In this document: piece after piece, positions 1 to 7,624 of the stretch | Layout: every line of letters starts with the position of its first letter | Numbering within the stretch: the first letter of the stretch is position 1 | Origin: DASQLQ01 sp035629935 | GTDB lineage: Bacteria > Actinomycetota > CADDZG01 > WHSQ01 | DNA: 16,567 bases | Direction of reading: 5' to 3' | Assembly (NCBI GenBank): GCA_035629935.1 | Contig: DASQLQ010000041.1 | Location: 1 to 16,567, forward strand | The notes under the pieces: model-generated | The model's database searches: none | Told to the model about the DNA's origin: nothing | Seen by the model: the letters and a program-made list of their open reading frames with translations, nothing else | Made by a program: the position numbers and the translations under genes

Positions 1-80
1 GCCTTGCGCCGCATGCGCGCCGAGATGGGCTCGCCGCCGATCCGGTCGACCGCTTCGCCGAAAACGATTCCGCCTCGCAT
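1..80 (-). CDS. 5' fragment of an unidentified gene, possibly rodA (runs off the left edge)
   Basis: An ATG (bases 78-80, minus strand) opens a frame that stays open for 26 codons to the window edge. The peptide starts MRGGIVFGEAVDRIGG and continues with a basic stretch ending RMRRK. A GAGG ribosome site lies 8 bases upstream of the ATG, at the end of mrdA, and the gap to the mrdA stop is only 10 bases. The gene is therefore very probably co-translated in the same operon. In most bacteria with the mreBCD-mrdA order the next gene is rodA, the SEDS glycosyltransferase that works with PBP2. That identity is inferred from position only: the visible residues contain no membrane segment or family motif. 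Confidence 0.45.
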   Translation of the reverse strand, partial: MRGGIVFGEAVDRIGGEPISARMRRK

Positions 81-90
81 CAGTTGTGCC

Positions 91-2058
91 TCATCCCGAC
101 GCGTCCGTGCCTAGGTTCACGTTGGTTTCCTTGTCGAGACCGAAGATGCCCTCGAAGATCTGCCGCGCTATGGGGGCCGCACTCTCGCCTCCGTGTCCAG
201 CGTCTTCGACGAAAACGGCCACGACGTATTCGGGAGCGTCGGATGGCCCGTAAGAAACGAACCAGGCGTCGTTCCGGGCGCCACCATCAACCTCCGCCGT
301 CCCCGTCTTCCCGGCCAAGGGGAACTGATCGAGGGGGAAACCTGCGAACGCGCCCGCCGCGGTGCCTTCCGCACCGGAGATCACGAGCTCGAGCCCTTCA
401 TGGAGCACGCCGAGCTGAACCGCGTCCAGTGGCAGATCGGCGACCTTCCGGTCCCTGATCGGACGGAGCAGATCGACCTCGGCTTCGTCGTTCGTAGTCG
501 CCAACCCGGCGGCGACGTGCGGTTGCCACACGGTCCCACCGTTGGCGATCGCCGAGTAAGCAACCGCCATCTGCATCGGAGTGACGATGAGGTCACCCTG
601 TCCGATCGACATGTTGACTGTGAAGCCGGGGAGCCAGCCGTCGAAGCACCCCAGCTTGTCCTTCCTGAACTGGGCGCACCACTCTTTGTCCGGTACGCGG
701 CCCTCGGCTTCGTTCGGCAGATCGATCCCCGTTTCGTGGTCGAAGCCGGTCCTGCGCGCGTAGCGCTGGAACTGCTCGGAGCCATCTCCCCCCACGCTCT
801 CGGGCGGGCCGAACCGCGACTCCATCCGCCACCCCAACTCGTAATAGAACGTGTCGCACGAGATCTCCAAAGACGTCTGAAACCCTATGAAGCCGTGGTA
901 CGTCGATTCCCAGTTGTTGAAAACGACGCTCCCAGGTCCACCCTCGGGAGGAAAGACCCTGCTTCCCGGACACTCGATCGCGTCATACGGGCCTGCTACC
1001 CCGGAAGCCATCGCTGCGCCGGCAGTGATGACCTTGAACGTCGAGCCGGGCGGACGTTGGGCCTGGATGGCCCGGTCTAGCCACGCATTCTCTTCGGGGT
1101 CGTTCAGTGTCTTGAACTCTTTGGTTGTGATCCCGTCGGCCAGGATGCGCGGGTCGTAGTCCGGGTAGCTCGCCATCGCCAGAAGGTCTCCGTTGTTCGG
1201 GTCCATGACGACGGCGGCCCCACCCGGCGCCACATAACCGGCGCCCCGCGCAGCGCTCACCCCCGCTTCCAGTGCGTTCTCGGTGACGTGCTGGATGTCC
1301 GAGTCCATCGCGAGCACGAGGTCGTAGCCGGGACGTTCCTCTTGGGCCAACTTGGAACCGATCACGTCACCGGAGGAGTTGACGATCACCTTCTCGATCC
1401 GAGGCTCGCCTCGGAGGAAACGGTCGTACGTGTACTCGACACCCGCGTGACCGACGATGTCTCCCGCCGCGTAGACCGGGCGCACGCTCTTGAAGTGGTC
1501 CGACTCCAACTGTTCGGGGGAGATCTCGTTCACGTACCCGAGGATGTGAGCGGCCAACGAACTCTTCGGATACTGCCGAACGGGAAGTTCCTCGATGTCA
1601 ACCCCGGGGAAGTCTTCGTGGTTCTCCTCGATGACAGCTGCGTCGTCCTCATTCACGTCGTTTACGACGGCCACGGGTTTGTATGGCGAAACCGTTCCGT
1701 CCAGCAGACGCTCCATGATCTGTTTTGCCGGAACATCAAGGAGTGCTGACAACTGCTCGACGGTCCTCTTGCGCTGTTTGCGTCGCTCGAGGATCTGGCG
1801 ATCGATGGTGACGGCAAGTGAAGTGCGATTCTCGGCGATGACCACCCCGTTCCGATCGAGGATCCGGCCTCGTGGGGGCTCCGAGTGCACGAACCGAACC
1901 CGGTTTTCTTGAGCCAGCTGCTCGTAATCGCCGGCCGCCAGCACCTGCAGGAACCAGAGACGGGAGAACAAGGCGACGAAAGCAGCCACCATCAAGATGC
2001 CGAAGATGGCCAGCCGGAGGGTGACGTGCTCTGCGGGAGTCTTCTGCCTATCCGCCAT
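91..2058 (-). CDS. mrdA: Penicillin-binding protein 2, peptidoglycan D,D-transpeptidase of the elongasome
   Basis: 655 residues, a normal length for class B PBP2. Residues 15-37 form one membrane anchor after a short cytoplasmic tail. The dimerisation domain opens with PPRGRILDRNG. The transpeptidase domain carries the three expected motifs: STFK with nucleophile Ser339, SCD at 400-402 (the S-x-D form usual in PBP2, in place of S-x-N), and KTG at 584-586. It cross-links new peptidoglycan during lateral wall growth in complex with RodA and MreBCD. The ATG overlaps the mreD stop by one base (TGATG), so translation is probably coupled. A weak AAGGG ribosome site lies upstream. No key residue is missing. 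The alternative, a division-specific PBP3, is unlikely given the mreCD neighbours. Confidence 0.95.
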   Translation of the reverse strand: MADRQKTPAEHVTLRLAIFGILMVAAFVALFSRLWFLQVLAAGDYEQLAQENRVRFVHSEPPRGRILDRNGVVIAENRTSLAVTIDRQILERRKQRKRTVEQLSALLDVPAKQIMERLLDGTVSPYKPVAVVNDVNEDDAAVIEENHEDFPGVDIEELPVRQYPKSSLAAHILGYVNEISPEQLESDHFKSVRPVYAAGDIVGHAGVEYTYDRFLRGEPRIEKVIVNSSGDVIGSKLAQEERPGYDLVLAMDSDIQHVTENALEAGVSAARGAGYVAPGGAAVVMDPNNGDLLAMASYPDYDPRILADGITTKEFKTLNDPEENAWLDRAIQAQRPPGSTFKVITAGAAMASGVAGPYDAIECPGSRVFPPEGGPGSVVFNNWESTYHGFIGFQTSLEISCDTFYYELGWRMESRFGPPESVGGDGSEQFQRYARRTGFDHETGIDLPNEAEGRVPDKEWCAQFRKDKLGCFDGWLPGFTVNMSIGQGDLIVTPMQMAVAYSAIANGGTVWQPHVAAGLATTNDEAEVDLLRPIRDRKVADLPLDAVQLGVLHEGLELVISGAEGTAAGAFAGFPLDQFPLAGKTGTAEVDGGARNDAWFVSYGPSDAPEYVVAVFVEDAGHGGESAAPIARQIFEGIFGLDKETNVNLGTDASG

Positions 2059-2612
2059 CAGCCGTACACCCTTTGGGGACGGAAGCGATCCGAAACCCGC
2101 CTAACCACTGGGAAAACGAACGGCGTGAGCAAGGTGTCGTAGAGGACGATTAGGCCGGTTCTCTGCAGAGTCATCGTGAGAGAAACCCATGACTGACCAA
2201 GGAGGATCGCCAGCAATGCGTACGAGAGTTCGGCGATGACGGATGCGAGGGCGACCGCGAAGACCGGCGTCCAGACCGACTCTGCGGTTGCGTACTGCCT
2301 CAGGTACCCGACCCCGTATGCGATCAACGTGTAGACGAGCGCCGTCAGACCAACGATCGACAGGGGCAACAACAGATCCTGCATCAAGCCTCCGGCGAAA
2401 CCGACGACGAGTCCCACCCTCTCCCCGTCAAGGTAGGCAAGGCACACGACCACCACCAGGACCAGCTGGGGGCGCACACCGAGCAAAGTCAGGTGGGCCA
2501 GGACGGTCGACTGCAGCGCCAAGGCGAGAACCACGAGCAGAGCGATGGCCAAGACGCGTCCGGCACCGATATCGGCGAGAAATGTGGATCCCCGTCGAGG
2601 AGCCACCGCCAT
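2058..2612 (-). CDS. mreD: Rod shape-determining protein MreD
   Basis: 184 residues and very hydrophobic, with about five or six membrane segments (roughly residues 18-37, 46-80 in two parts, 84-100, 113-136, 147-167) and a basic C-terminus. MreD is poorly conserved in sequence; the call rests on size, topology and its place between mreC and mrdA. It is an integral membrane partner of MreC in the elongasome. I chose the ATG at 2610-2612 because it makes a TGATG overlap with the mreC stop, identical to the mreD-mrdA junction, and has GAGG four bases upstream. A TTG three bases earlier (2615) would add one residue but sits too close to that ribosome site. Confidence 0.88.
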   Translation of the reverse strand: MAVAPRRGSTFLADIGAGRVLAIALLVVLALALQSTVLAHLTLLGVRPQLVLVVVVCLAYLDGERVGLVVGFAGGLMQDLLLPLSIVGLTALVYTLIAYGVGYLRQYATAESVWTPVFAVALASVIAELSYALLAILLGQSWVSLTMTLQRTGLIVLYDTLLTPFVFPVVRRVSDRFRPQRVYG

Positions 2613-3463
2613 CAATCCTCACCCCGGTCGAGGCGGGGACCACTTTCCAGGAGGACCGAAACGAAATCGAGCGAGTCGAAATCCACCCATGGGCGAACCT
2701 CGACCTCTTGGTGGAGGGCGGCACCCTGCGTGCTCACAGCCATGACCTCGCCGATCGGGATGGACGGTGGAAAGATGCCCTGGTCGTAGCCGGCGGTGAC
2801 GACATCCTGCCCTACAGAGATCTGTGCATCGGTGTCGATCCGCTCCAGCAGAAGTCTGTCTGCCTCGCCGTTGCCATGGATGACGCCGACCTGCCCGCGA
2901 TCCTCCGTGCGCGCACGGGCCCCGGCTTGCGGATCGATCAACAGCAGAACAGTTGACGTGGCTGCTTCGACTCGGATCACTTTTCCGACGAGTCCTTCGC
3001 TGTTAACGACCGACATGTCGTTCTCGACTCCGTCGTTGCGACCTTTGTCTATGAACACGGCCCACTTGTAGTTGGCGGGCGCATAGCCGATGACCTCGGC
3101 CGAAGTTCGATCCATCGACGCCCACGACTCCTCGAGCTCGAGGAGATTGCGCAATCGCTCGTTCTCGTCCGTCAGAGAGAGGGCCTCGGTCAAGCGGCCC
3201 TCCATCTCCTCCACGGAAGCCTTCAGCTCGGTGTTCTCGGTACGAAGGCGGCCAAGGTCACCGAGGGACGAGAAGAAATTGCCCACGGGACGAGTGACGG
3301 CGGTGAACCCACGTTGGAGAGGGGCGACGACCGCGGAAGCGATGTCCTTGCCTCGCTCTAGAGGACCGTCGGCGTTCTGACGGAAATCGAGAGTGATGAC
3401 GACTATGCAAAGGGCAAGAAAGGCGAACAGCAAGAGGCGCCCGCGCCCTGCTCGGCGGTACAT
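2612..3463 (-). CDS. mreC: Rod shape-determining protein MreC
   Basis: 283 residues, a usual MreC length. A short basic N-terminus is followed by one membrane helix (about 9-25). A heptad-rich coiled coil covers about 66-113. The extracytoplasmic beta-rich domain (about 120-272) contains the family-typical stretch around VIGYAPANYKWAVFIDKGRNDGV and a later NSEGLVGKV segment. MreC scaffolds PBP2 and MreD outside the membrane. Its stop overlaps the mreD start. Unusually, it is not directly downstream of mreB: a plus-strand gene lies between them. It therefore probably has its own promoter in 3464-3584. The ribosome site AAGG is about 11 bases from the ATG, a somewhat long spacing. Confidence 0.93.
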   Translation of the reverse strand: MYRRAGRGRLLLFAFLALCIVVITLDFRQNADGPLERGKDIASAVVAPLQRGFTAVTRPVGNFFSSLGDLGRLRTENTELKASVEEMEGRLTEALSLTDENERLRNLLELEESWASMDRTSAEVIGYAPANYKWAVFIDKGRNDGVENDMSVVNSEGLVGKVIRVEAATSTVLLLIDPQAGARARTEDRGQVGVIHGNGEADRLLLERIDTDAQISVGQDVVTAGYDQGIFPPSIPIGEVMAVSTQGAALHQEVEVRPWVDFDSLDFVSVLLESGPRLDRGED

Positions 3464-3500
3464 ACCTATAGAGACCTTCTAAAAGACTTCCAAAACTTGG

Positions 3501-3512
3501 GGGCTATAGCCC
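3501..3512. promoter_or_regulatory. Perfect 12-base palindrome in the divergent mreC / toroid-gene intergenic region
   Basis: GGGCTATAGCCC is a perfect palindrome located 38 bases from the mreC start codon and 73 bases from the divergent gene's start. Its centre, CTATAG, resembles a -10 element on both strands, so it could be a bidirectional promoter core or an operator. No convincing -35 box is seen at the right distance on either strand. The role is inferred from location only. Confidence 0.25.
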
Positions 3513-3584
3513 GATTCGCCCACCTTAACGGCTTCTCACATTCGGCTCGCCGAGCTGGGGGCAAACACAGGGCAGACTTGGGGC

Positions 3585-4763
3585 ATGGCCCCGCCTAGAG
3601 GTAACCGATCCCCCGGGGGCGGGATCAAGCAGTTGGTCCCTCTCTCGGTGAAGCACTCAGGGCGGAAACTGCAGCGGCAGGTGCGTTTGCGTGTGAAGAG
3701 TGGACGGCTGAAAGCCGCTAGGCGAGCTCGCATCTATCGACACCAGGACTGGACGGTGCGCTTCCTGGATCCCGATAAAGACGTAGCCGGTGTGGCTCGC
3801 AGGCTCTCGCGCTTCGATCTTGCGGCAGAGAGTGGGATCGAATGGTCGCTCGAGCAACTGAAGCGTCACTCCTGGCCGGCCGGACAGATGATCTCCCCTT
3901 GTTACAAGGGTCCTTTGGGCCTCGCGCTCGCGGGGCGAACCTCCGACGCGTTCGCGCTCCTCGAGCGGCTGTCCCCCGCCATCTCCGCCGAAGGAGCGAT
4001 CCTCGGATACGACCAGGGACCACGTCAGTACATCTATCACCAGAGTTTCCTCGTACTCGGGGCCGCCGCGGCGGGACACGACAAATTGTTCGAGATCCTC
4101 GGGGACTTCGTTGCGTCCAACCAGGATCCGCGCACCGGAGGATTCTGGTGCGGACCACAGGAGATGCCTGGTCGGTGGATGGACACCGCTACCTCCGCCA
4201 TCGGCGGGCTCGCGTTGTTACGTCGAAGCGACCGCGCGGGGGCCGAGCGCACTGCGGACTTCTTGCGCTCGGTGTTTGAGTCGCAGCCGTCACCGCGATC
4301 GATGCTCTTCACCACAGTCGGTGAAGACGGACAGCTCGTGACCGACCCCACGCTCGAGGCATATCGAGCACTGGACATCAGGAAGACGGCACGCAACTGG
4401 TCGATGTTCAGCATGCCTACCTGGTTCCTGACTCGCCTGTACAAGGAGACCGGGGACATCGCCCATCTCGATCTGGCCGCGTCCTACACGGAGCTGATCC
4501 ACAAGGGCAAGGCCGTCGATCGCTACTACACGATGGACTCCGGGAAGACGACGGCCGCCGCAGCCGAGCTTTACGCCGAGACGCGTGAACCGCTCCACGC
4601 CCGGATATCTCTCGCGGCCGGCGGATACATCGCCGGCAGACAACGTAGGAACGGCCGATGGTCGTGGCCGCCCCCCAAGGAGGAGCTAGTCATCCAGGAT
4701 GTCGGGCTCAGCTTCGAATATGCCCTGTGGTTGGAGCTGGTCGTAGGGGCGCTCCGGCCCTAG
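3585..4763 (+). CDS. Uncharacterised protein with alpha/alpha-toroid (terpene cyclase / prenyltransferase-like) features
   Basis: 392 residues; I do not recognise the family. The first 60 residues are very basic (RKLQRQVRLRVKSGRLKAAR) with no signal peptide or membrane segment. Residues 85-390 look all-helical with short repeated helical pairs. Segment 180-212 (QDPRTGGFW ... DTATSAIGGLALL) resembles a prenyltransferase or squalene-cyclase repeat with its GGF turn. Segment 341-361 (about ISLAAGGYIAGRQRRNGRWSW) fits a QW-like motif. The DxDD acid of class II cyclases is not seen, so cyclase activity is doubtful; sugar-epimerase-like six-hairpin folds are an alternative. It ends 10 bases from the convergent mreB 3' end and diverges from mreC. 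A GGGG stretch near the ATG is a weak ribosome site; an in-frame GTG at 3648 could be the true start. A role in envelope or cell shape is suggested by location only. Confidence 0.85.
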   Translation: MAPPRGNRSPGGGIKQLVPLSVKHSGRKLQRQVRLRVKSGRLKAARRARIYRHQDWTVRFLDPDKDVAGVARRLSRFDLAAESGIEWSLEQLKRHSWPAGQMISPCYKGPLGLALAGRTSDAFALLERLSPAISAEGAILGYDQGPRQYIYHQSFLVLGAAAAGHDKLFEILGDFVASNQDPRTGGFWCGPQEMPGRWMDTATSAIGGLALLRRSDRAGAERTADFLRSVFESQPSPRSMLFTTVGEDGQLVTDPTLEAYRALDIRKTARNWSMFSMPTWFLTRLYKETGDIAHLDLAASYTELIHKGKAVDRYYTMDSGKTTAAAAELYAETREPLHARISLAAGGYIAGRQRRNGRWSWPPPKEELVIQDVGLSFEYALWLELVVGALRP

Positions 4764-4773
4764 AAACCTTCGG

Positions 4774-5805
4774 TCAGTGGCGGGTGGAGCTGATGAGGAC
4801 CCGTTTTAAGGCCTCGAACTCCTCTAGGCACTTACCCGAGCCCACGGCTACGGCGAAAAGCGGGTCCTCGGCGATGTGAATGGGCATCCCCGTCTCATGC
4901 TTGAGGCGCTCGTCGAGCCCCTTCAGCATCGAGCCTCCACCGGCCAGGACGATCCCCTTGTCCATGATGTCGGCAGCGAGCTCGGGGGGTGTCTTGTCCA
5001 AGGTGTTCTTGACCGCGTCGACGATCGCATTCACGGGTTCTTCGATAGCTCGACGGATCTCCTCCGCGGCGACGACGATCGTCTTGGGCAAACCGGTCAC
5101 GAGATCGCGACCCCGAATCTCGGCGTTCTGCTCGTCCGGCATCGGGAACGCCGAAGCGATCGCCATCTTGATCTCTTCTGCCGTGCGCTCGCCGAGCATC
5201 AACGAGTACTCCTTCTTGATGTAGTTGATGATCGACTCGTCGAGCTCGTCACCGCCGATGCGGATGGACTGGCTCGTCACGATGCCGCCGAGAGAAACGA
5301 CCGCAACCTCGGTAGTGCCTCCACCGATGTCGACGATCATGTTGCCGGTCGGCTCGTGAACCGGAAGGCCGGCACCAATCGCTGCCGCCATCGGCTCTTC
5401 GATGATGTACGCACTGCGCGCACCAGCAGAGATCGTGGCTTCCTCGACCGCACGTTGCTCGACGCCGGTGATCCCGGAGGGAACGCAAACGACGACTCGT
5501 GGCTTTGCCAAGAACGAACGCTTGTGAACTTTCTGGATGAAGTAACGGAGCATCTTCTCAGTGACGTCGAAGTCGGCGATGACCCCATCCTTCAGAGGGC
5601 GGATCGCGACGATGTGGGCAGGTGTACGGCCGATCATCCGCTTGGCCTCGGATCCCACGGCAAGGATGGCGCCCGTCTTGGTGTTGATCGCCACGACCGA
5701 TGGTTCGTTCAGCACGATCCCCCGTCCGCGAACGTAGACGAGCGTGTTGGCGGTGCCGAGGTCGACGGCCATATCGCGGCCGATCACCTGGAACATGTTT
5801 TGCAT
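4774..5805 (-). CDS. mreB: Rod shape-determining protein MreB (actin-like ATPase)
   Basis: 343 residues, standard length. The actin-fold nucleotide motifs are intact: phosphate-1 DLGTANT (15-21), phosphate-2 DIGGGTTE (159-166), and an adenosine motif GIVLAGGGSMLKG near residue 290. MreB forms membrane-bound filaments that position the elongasome (MreCD, RodA, PBP2). A strong ribosome site, GAGGAG, sits six bases before the ATG; a second ATG at codon 4 would be too far from it. The gene is separated from the upstream ndk by a terminator, so it is probably transcribed on its own. It is cut off from mreC by an opposite-strand gene, which breaks the usual mreBCD operon. Confidence 0.97.
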   Translation of the reverse strand: MQNMFQVIGRDMAVDLGTANTLVYVRGRGIVLNEPSVVAINTKTGAILAVGSEAKRMIGRTPAHIVAIRPLKDGVIADFDVTEKMLRYFIQKVHKRSFLAKPRVVVCVPSGITGVEQRAVEEATISAGARSAYIIEEPMAAAIGAGLPVHEPTGNMIVDIGGGTTEVAVVSLGGIVTSQSIRIGGDELDESIINYIKKEYSLMLGERTAEEIKMAIASAFPMPDEQNAEIRGRDLVTGLPKTIVVAAEEIRRAIEEPVNAIVDAVKNTLDKTPPELAADIMDKGIVLAGGGSMLKGLDERLKHETGMPIHIAEDPLFAVAVGSGKCLEEFEALKRVLISSTRH

Positions 5806-5825
5806 CTGTTACTCCTCGAAAGACA

Positions 5826-5857
5826 TAAAAGAAAAAGGGCGCCACATCTAGTGCGCC
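5826..5857 (-). terminator. Rho-independent-like terminator downstream of ndk
   Basis: On the minus strand a GGCGC / GCGCC stem (outer arms at 5838-5842 and 5853-5857) can extend by two more pairs past a one-base bulge. It is followed immediately by CTTTTTCTTTT. It lies 12 bases past the ndk stop and 20 bases before the mreB start codon. It should end the tig/clp-valS-folC-ndk transcription unit and insulate mreB. Confidence 0.7.
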
Positions 5858-5868
5858 AGACCCACAGT

Positions 5869-6276
5869 TTAGCCGAAGAAGAGGTTGACCTCTCTCTCGG
5901 CCGACTCGGGCGAGTCCGAACCGTGCACGATGTTCTCGCCGATGATCGTTGCGAAGTCGCCCCGGATCGACCCCGGGGCCGCCTCCAGCGGGTTCGTGGC
6001 TCCCATTATCTGGCGCATCCCGGCAATCGCGTCGATGCCCTCCACAACCATCGCAACGAGGGGACCGGAGGTGATGAACGAGACGAGCTCGTCGAAAAAC
6101 GGCTTATCGACGTGCTCGGCATAGTGCTTCTGCGCCAGTGATTCCTCGATCGTTGCCATGCGCAACTCTTTGATGTCATACCCGCGCGCCTCGATGCGCG
6201 AGATCACCTCACCGACGAGCTTGCGCTTCACGCCGTCGGGCTTCACCAATATCAATGTCTGCTGTTTGTCGGGCAT
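5869..6276 (-). CDS. ndk: Nucleoside diphosphate kinase
   Basis: 135 residues, the usual size for a bacterial NDK. It has the N-terminal TLILVKPDGVKR segment and the active-site signature NIVHGSDS, with the phosphorylated histidine at 118. It transfers the gamma phosphate from ATP to NDPs through a phosphohistidine and balances NTP and dNTP pools in the cytoplasm. The ATG is 13 bases after the folC stop and has GGAG five bases upstream. It is the last gene of the long minus-strand run, just before a terminator. folC-ndk adjacency is common in actinomycetes. Confidence 0.97.
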   Translation of the reverse strand: MPDKQQTLILVKPDGVKRKLVGEVISRIEARGYDIKELRMATIEESLAQKHYAEHVDKPFFDELVSFITSGPLVAMVVEGIDAIAGMRQIMGATNPLEAAPGSIRGDFATIIGENIVHGSDSPESAEREVNLFFG

Positions 6277-6289
6277 CAGGTCTCCGTTC

Positions 6290-7624
6290 TTAGTTGGTTG
6301 CTTTGAGCCAATACTCGCGTGCTTCTCCCACGACGTAGTGCGAGCCGGTGACGCTTACGAGCCGCTGCCCCTCAGCCTGAGCCACCGCGGCGTCCAACGC
6401 TGCAGCAACGTTCTCTTCCACCGAACACTCGAATTCCAGTTCTTCAGCGAACGTCTGCACTTCCTTGGGATCCACGGCCCTCGGGCTGTCGGGCCGCGTC
6501 GCGATCAATCGACGACAAGGTGTTCTTGCGATCTCACGCAACATCCCCTTGTAATCCTTGTCCGATAGGAAACCAACAACAAAGATCGCCTCCTCCGGCG
6601 CAAACTCTTCCTGGATGCTCGTGACGAATGCCGACATCCCGCTCGGGTTGTGAGCTACGTCGAACAGAACCTTGTTGATCCGTTCCATCCGCCCGGGCAC
6701 TTGCGCGTTAGCGAGACCTGCTGCGACTACGTCGTCCTCGAGAGACTCCTCCGGCAAGAACGATGTCACGGCCTCTAGTGAGATCGCGGCGTTGGTTCCC
6801 TGATGCACCCCGTGCAAGGGAAGGAACACATCGTCGTAGTCGCGCGCATGGGTTCGCACAGAGATCAATCGCCCATCGACCGCCAGCCGATTCTCGACGA
6901 GTCCGAAATCCCGGTCGAGAACGCTCAATGATGCCTTAGCCGCGTCGGCGGCATCCGATATCTCCTTCAATACATCGACTAAGCGCTCGCCGGTCACCAC
7001 CGTCGATCCATCCTTGATGATCCCGACCTTCTCCTTGGCGATCGTCAGGCGGTCCATGCCCAGCATGGAGGTGTGATCCAGGTCGATATTCGTCAGTACG
7101 GCGATCGATCCGTCCATCACGTTCGTGGCGTCCCACATGCCCCCGAGCCCCACCTCGACAACCGCCACATCGACCGGCTGATCGGACGCCCATAGGAAGA
7201 ACATCCCGGTCAGAACCTCGAAGTAGGTGAGCGGCTCGTCGAGCTTGTTCTCGACGTGATCCAGGTACGGCTTCAGATGGGCGAAGGCATCGCCGAACAC
7301 CGCCTCCGTCACCGGTTCCCCACCGAGGGCGATGCGTTCCCTGACGGTGTGGAGATGGGGAGACGTGAATGTTCCAACCGTTAGGCCAAGCTCTTGCACG
7401 AGGCTCGTGGTTATACGCGCAACGGATGTTTTGCCATTCGTACCGGTGATGTGGATCGAAGGGAATTGGTGTTGAGGGTTTCCCATCGCATCACACAGGG
7501 CCCGCATCCGATCGAGGGACGGAGACATCGCTTTCATCGCGTCAACGCCAAGAGCGTCGAGGTGCGCAACCGCTTCGGAATAGCTCAAGTTCTCAGCTTG
7601 CTGCTTCGGCCAACTCGACGGCAA
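6290..7624 (-). CDS. folC: Bifunctional folylpolyglutamate synthase / dihydrofolate synthase
   Basis: 444 residues, Mur-ligase superfamily. The ATP-binding P-loop reads GTNGKTS (61-67), followed by the TSPHL segment (87-91). The middle domain contains VAVVEVGLGGMWDATN and a TNIDLDHTSMLG segment. The C-terminal ligase domain has DVAHNPSG with His325. It joins glutamate to dihydropteroate and extends folate polyglutamate tails in the cytoplasm. The ATG at 7624 overlaps the 3' end of valS by 32 bases. A TTG at 7588, four bases after the valS stop, would give an N-terminus (xSYSEAVAHLDAL) closer to the family norm. Neither start has a strong ribosome site, so the true start is unsettled. Confidence 0.94.
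   Translation of the reverse strand: MPSSWPKQQAENLSYSEAVAHLDALGVDAMKAMSPSLDRMRALCDAMGNPQHQFPSIHITGTNGKTSVARITTSLVQELGLTVGTFTSPHLHTVRERIALGGEPVTEAVFGDAFAHLKPYLDHVENKLDEPLTYFEVLTGMFFLWASDQPVDVAVVEVGLGGMWDATNVMDGSIAVLTNIDLDHTSMLGMDRLTIAKEKVGIIKDGSTVVTGERLVDVLKEISDAADAAKASLSVLDRDFGLVENRLAVDGRLISVRTHARDYDDVFLPLHGVHQGTNAAISLEAVTSFLPEESLEDDVVAAGLANAQVPGRMERINKVLFDVAHNPSGMSAFVTSIQEEFAPEEAIFVVGFLSDKDYKGMLREIARTPCRRLIATRPDSPRAVDPKEVQTFAEELEFECSVEENVAAALDAAVAQAEGQRLVSVTGSHYVVGEAREYWLKATN

Noticed and set aside
193..1080. 295-codon plus-strand frame opposite mrdA
   Set aside because: Antisense shadow of a PBP2 gene with all motifs intact; no domain-like sequence.
4876..6141. 421-codon plus-strand open frame across mreB, the terminator and ndk
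   Set aside because: It is antisense to two unmistakable genes, has no family-like sequence, and arises from the high-GC third-position bias of the genes opposite.
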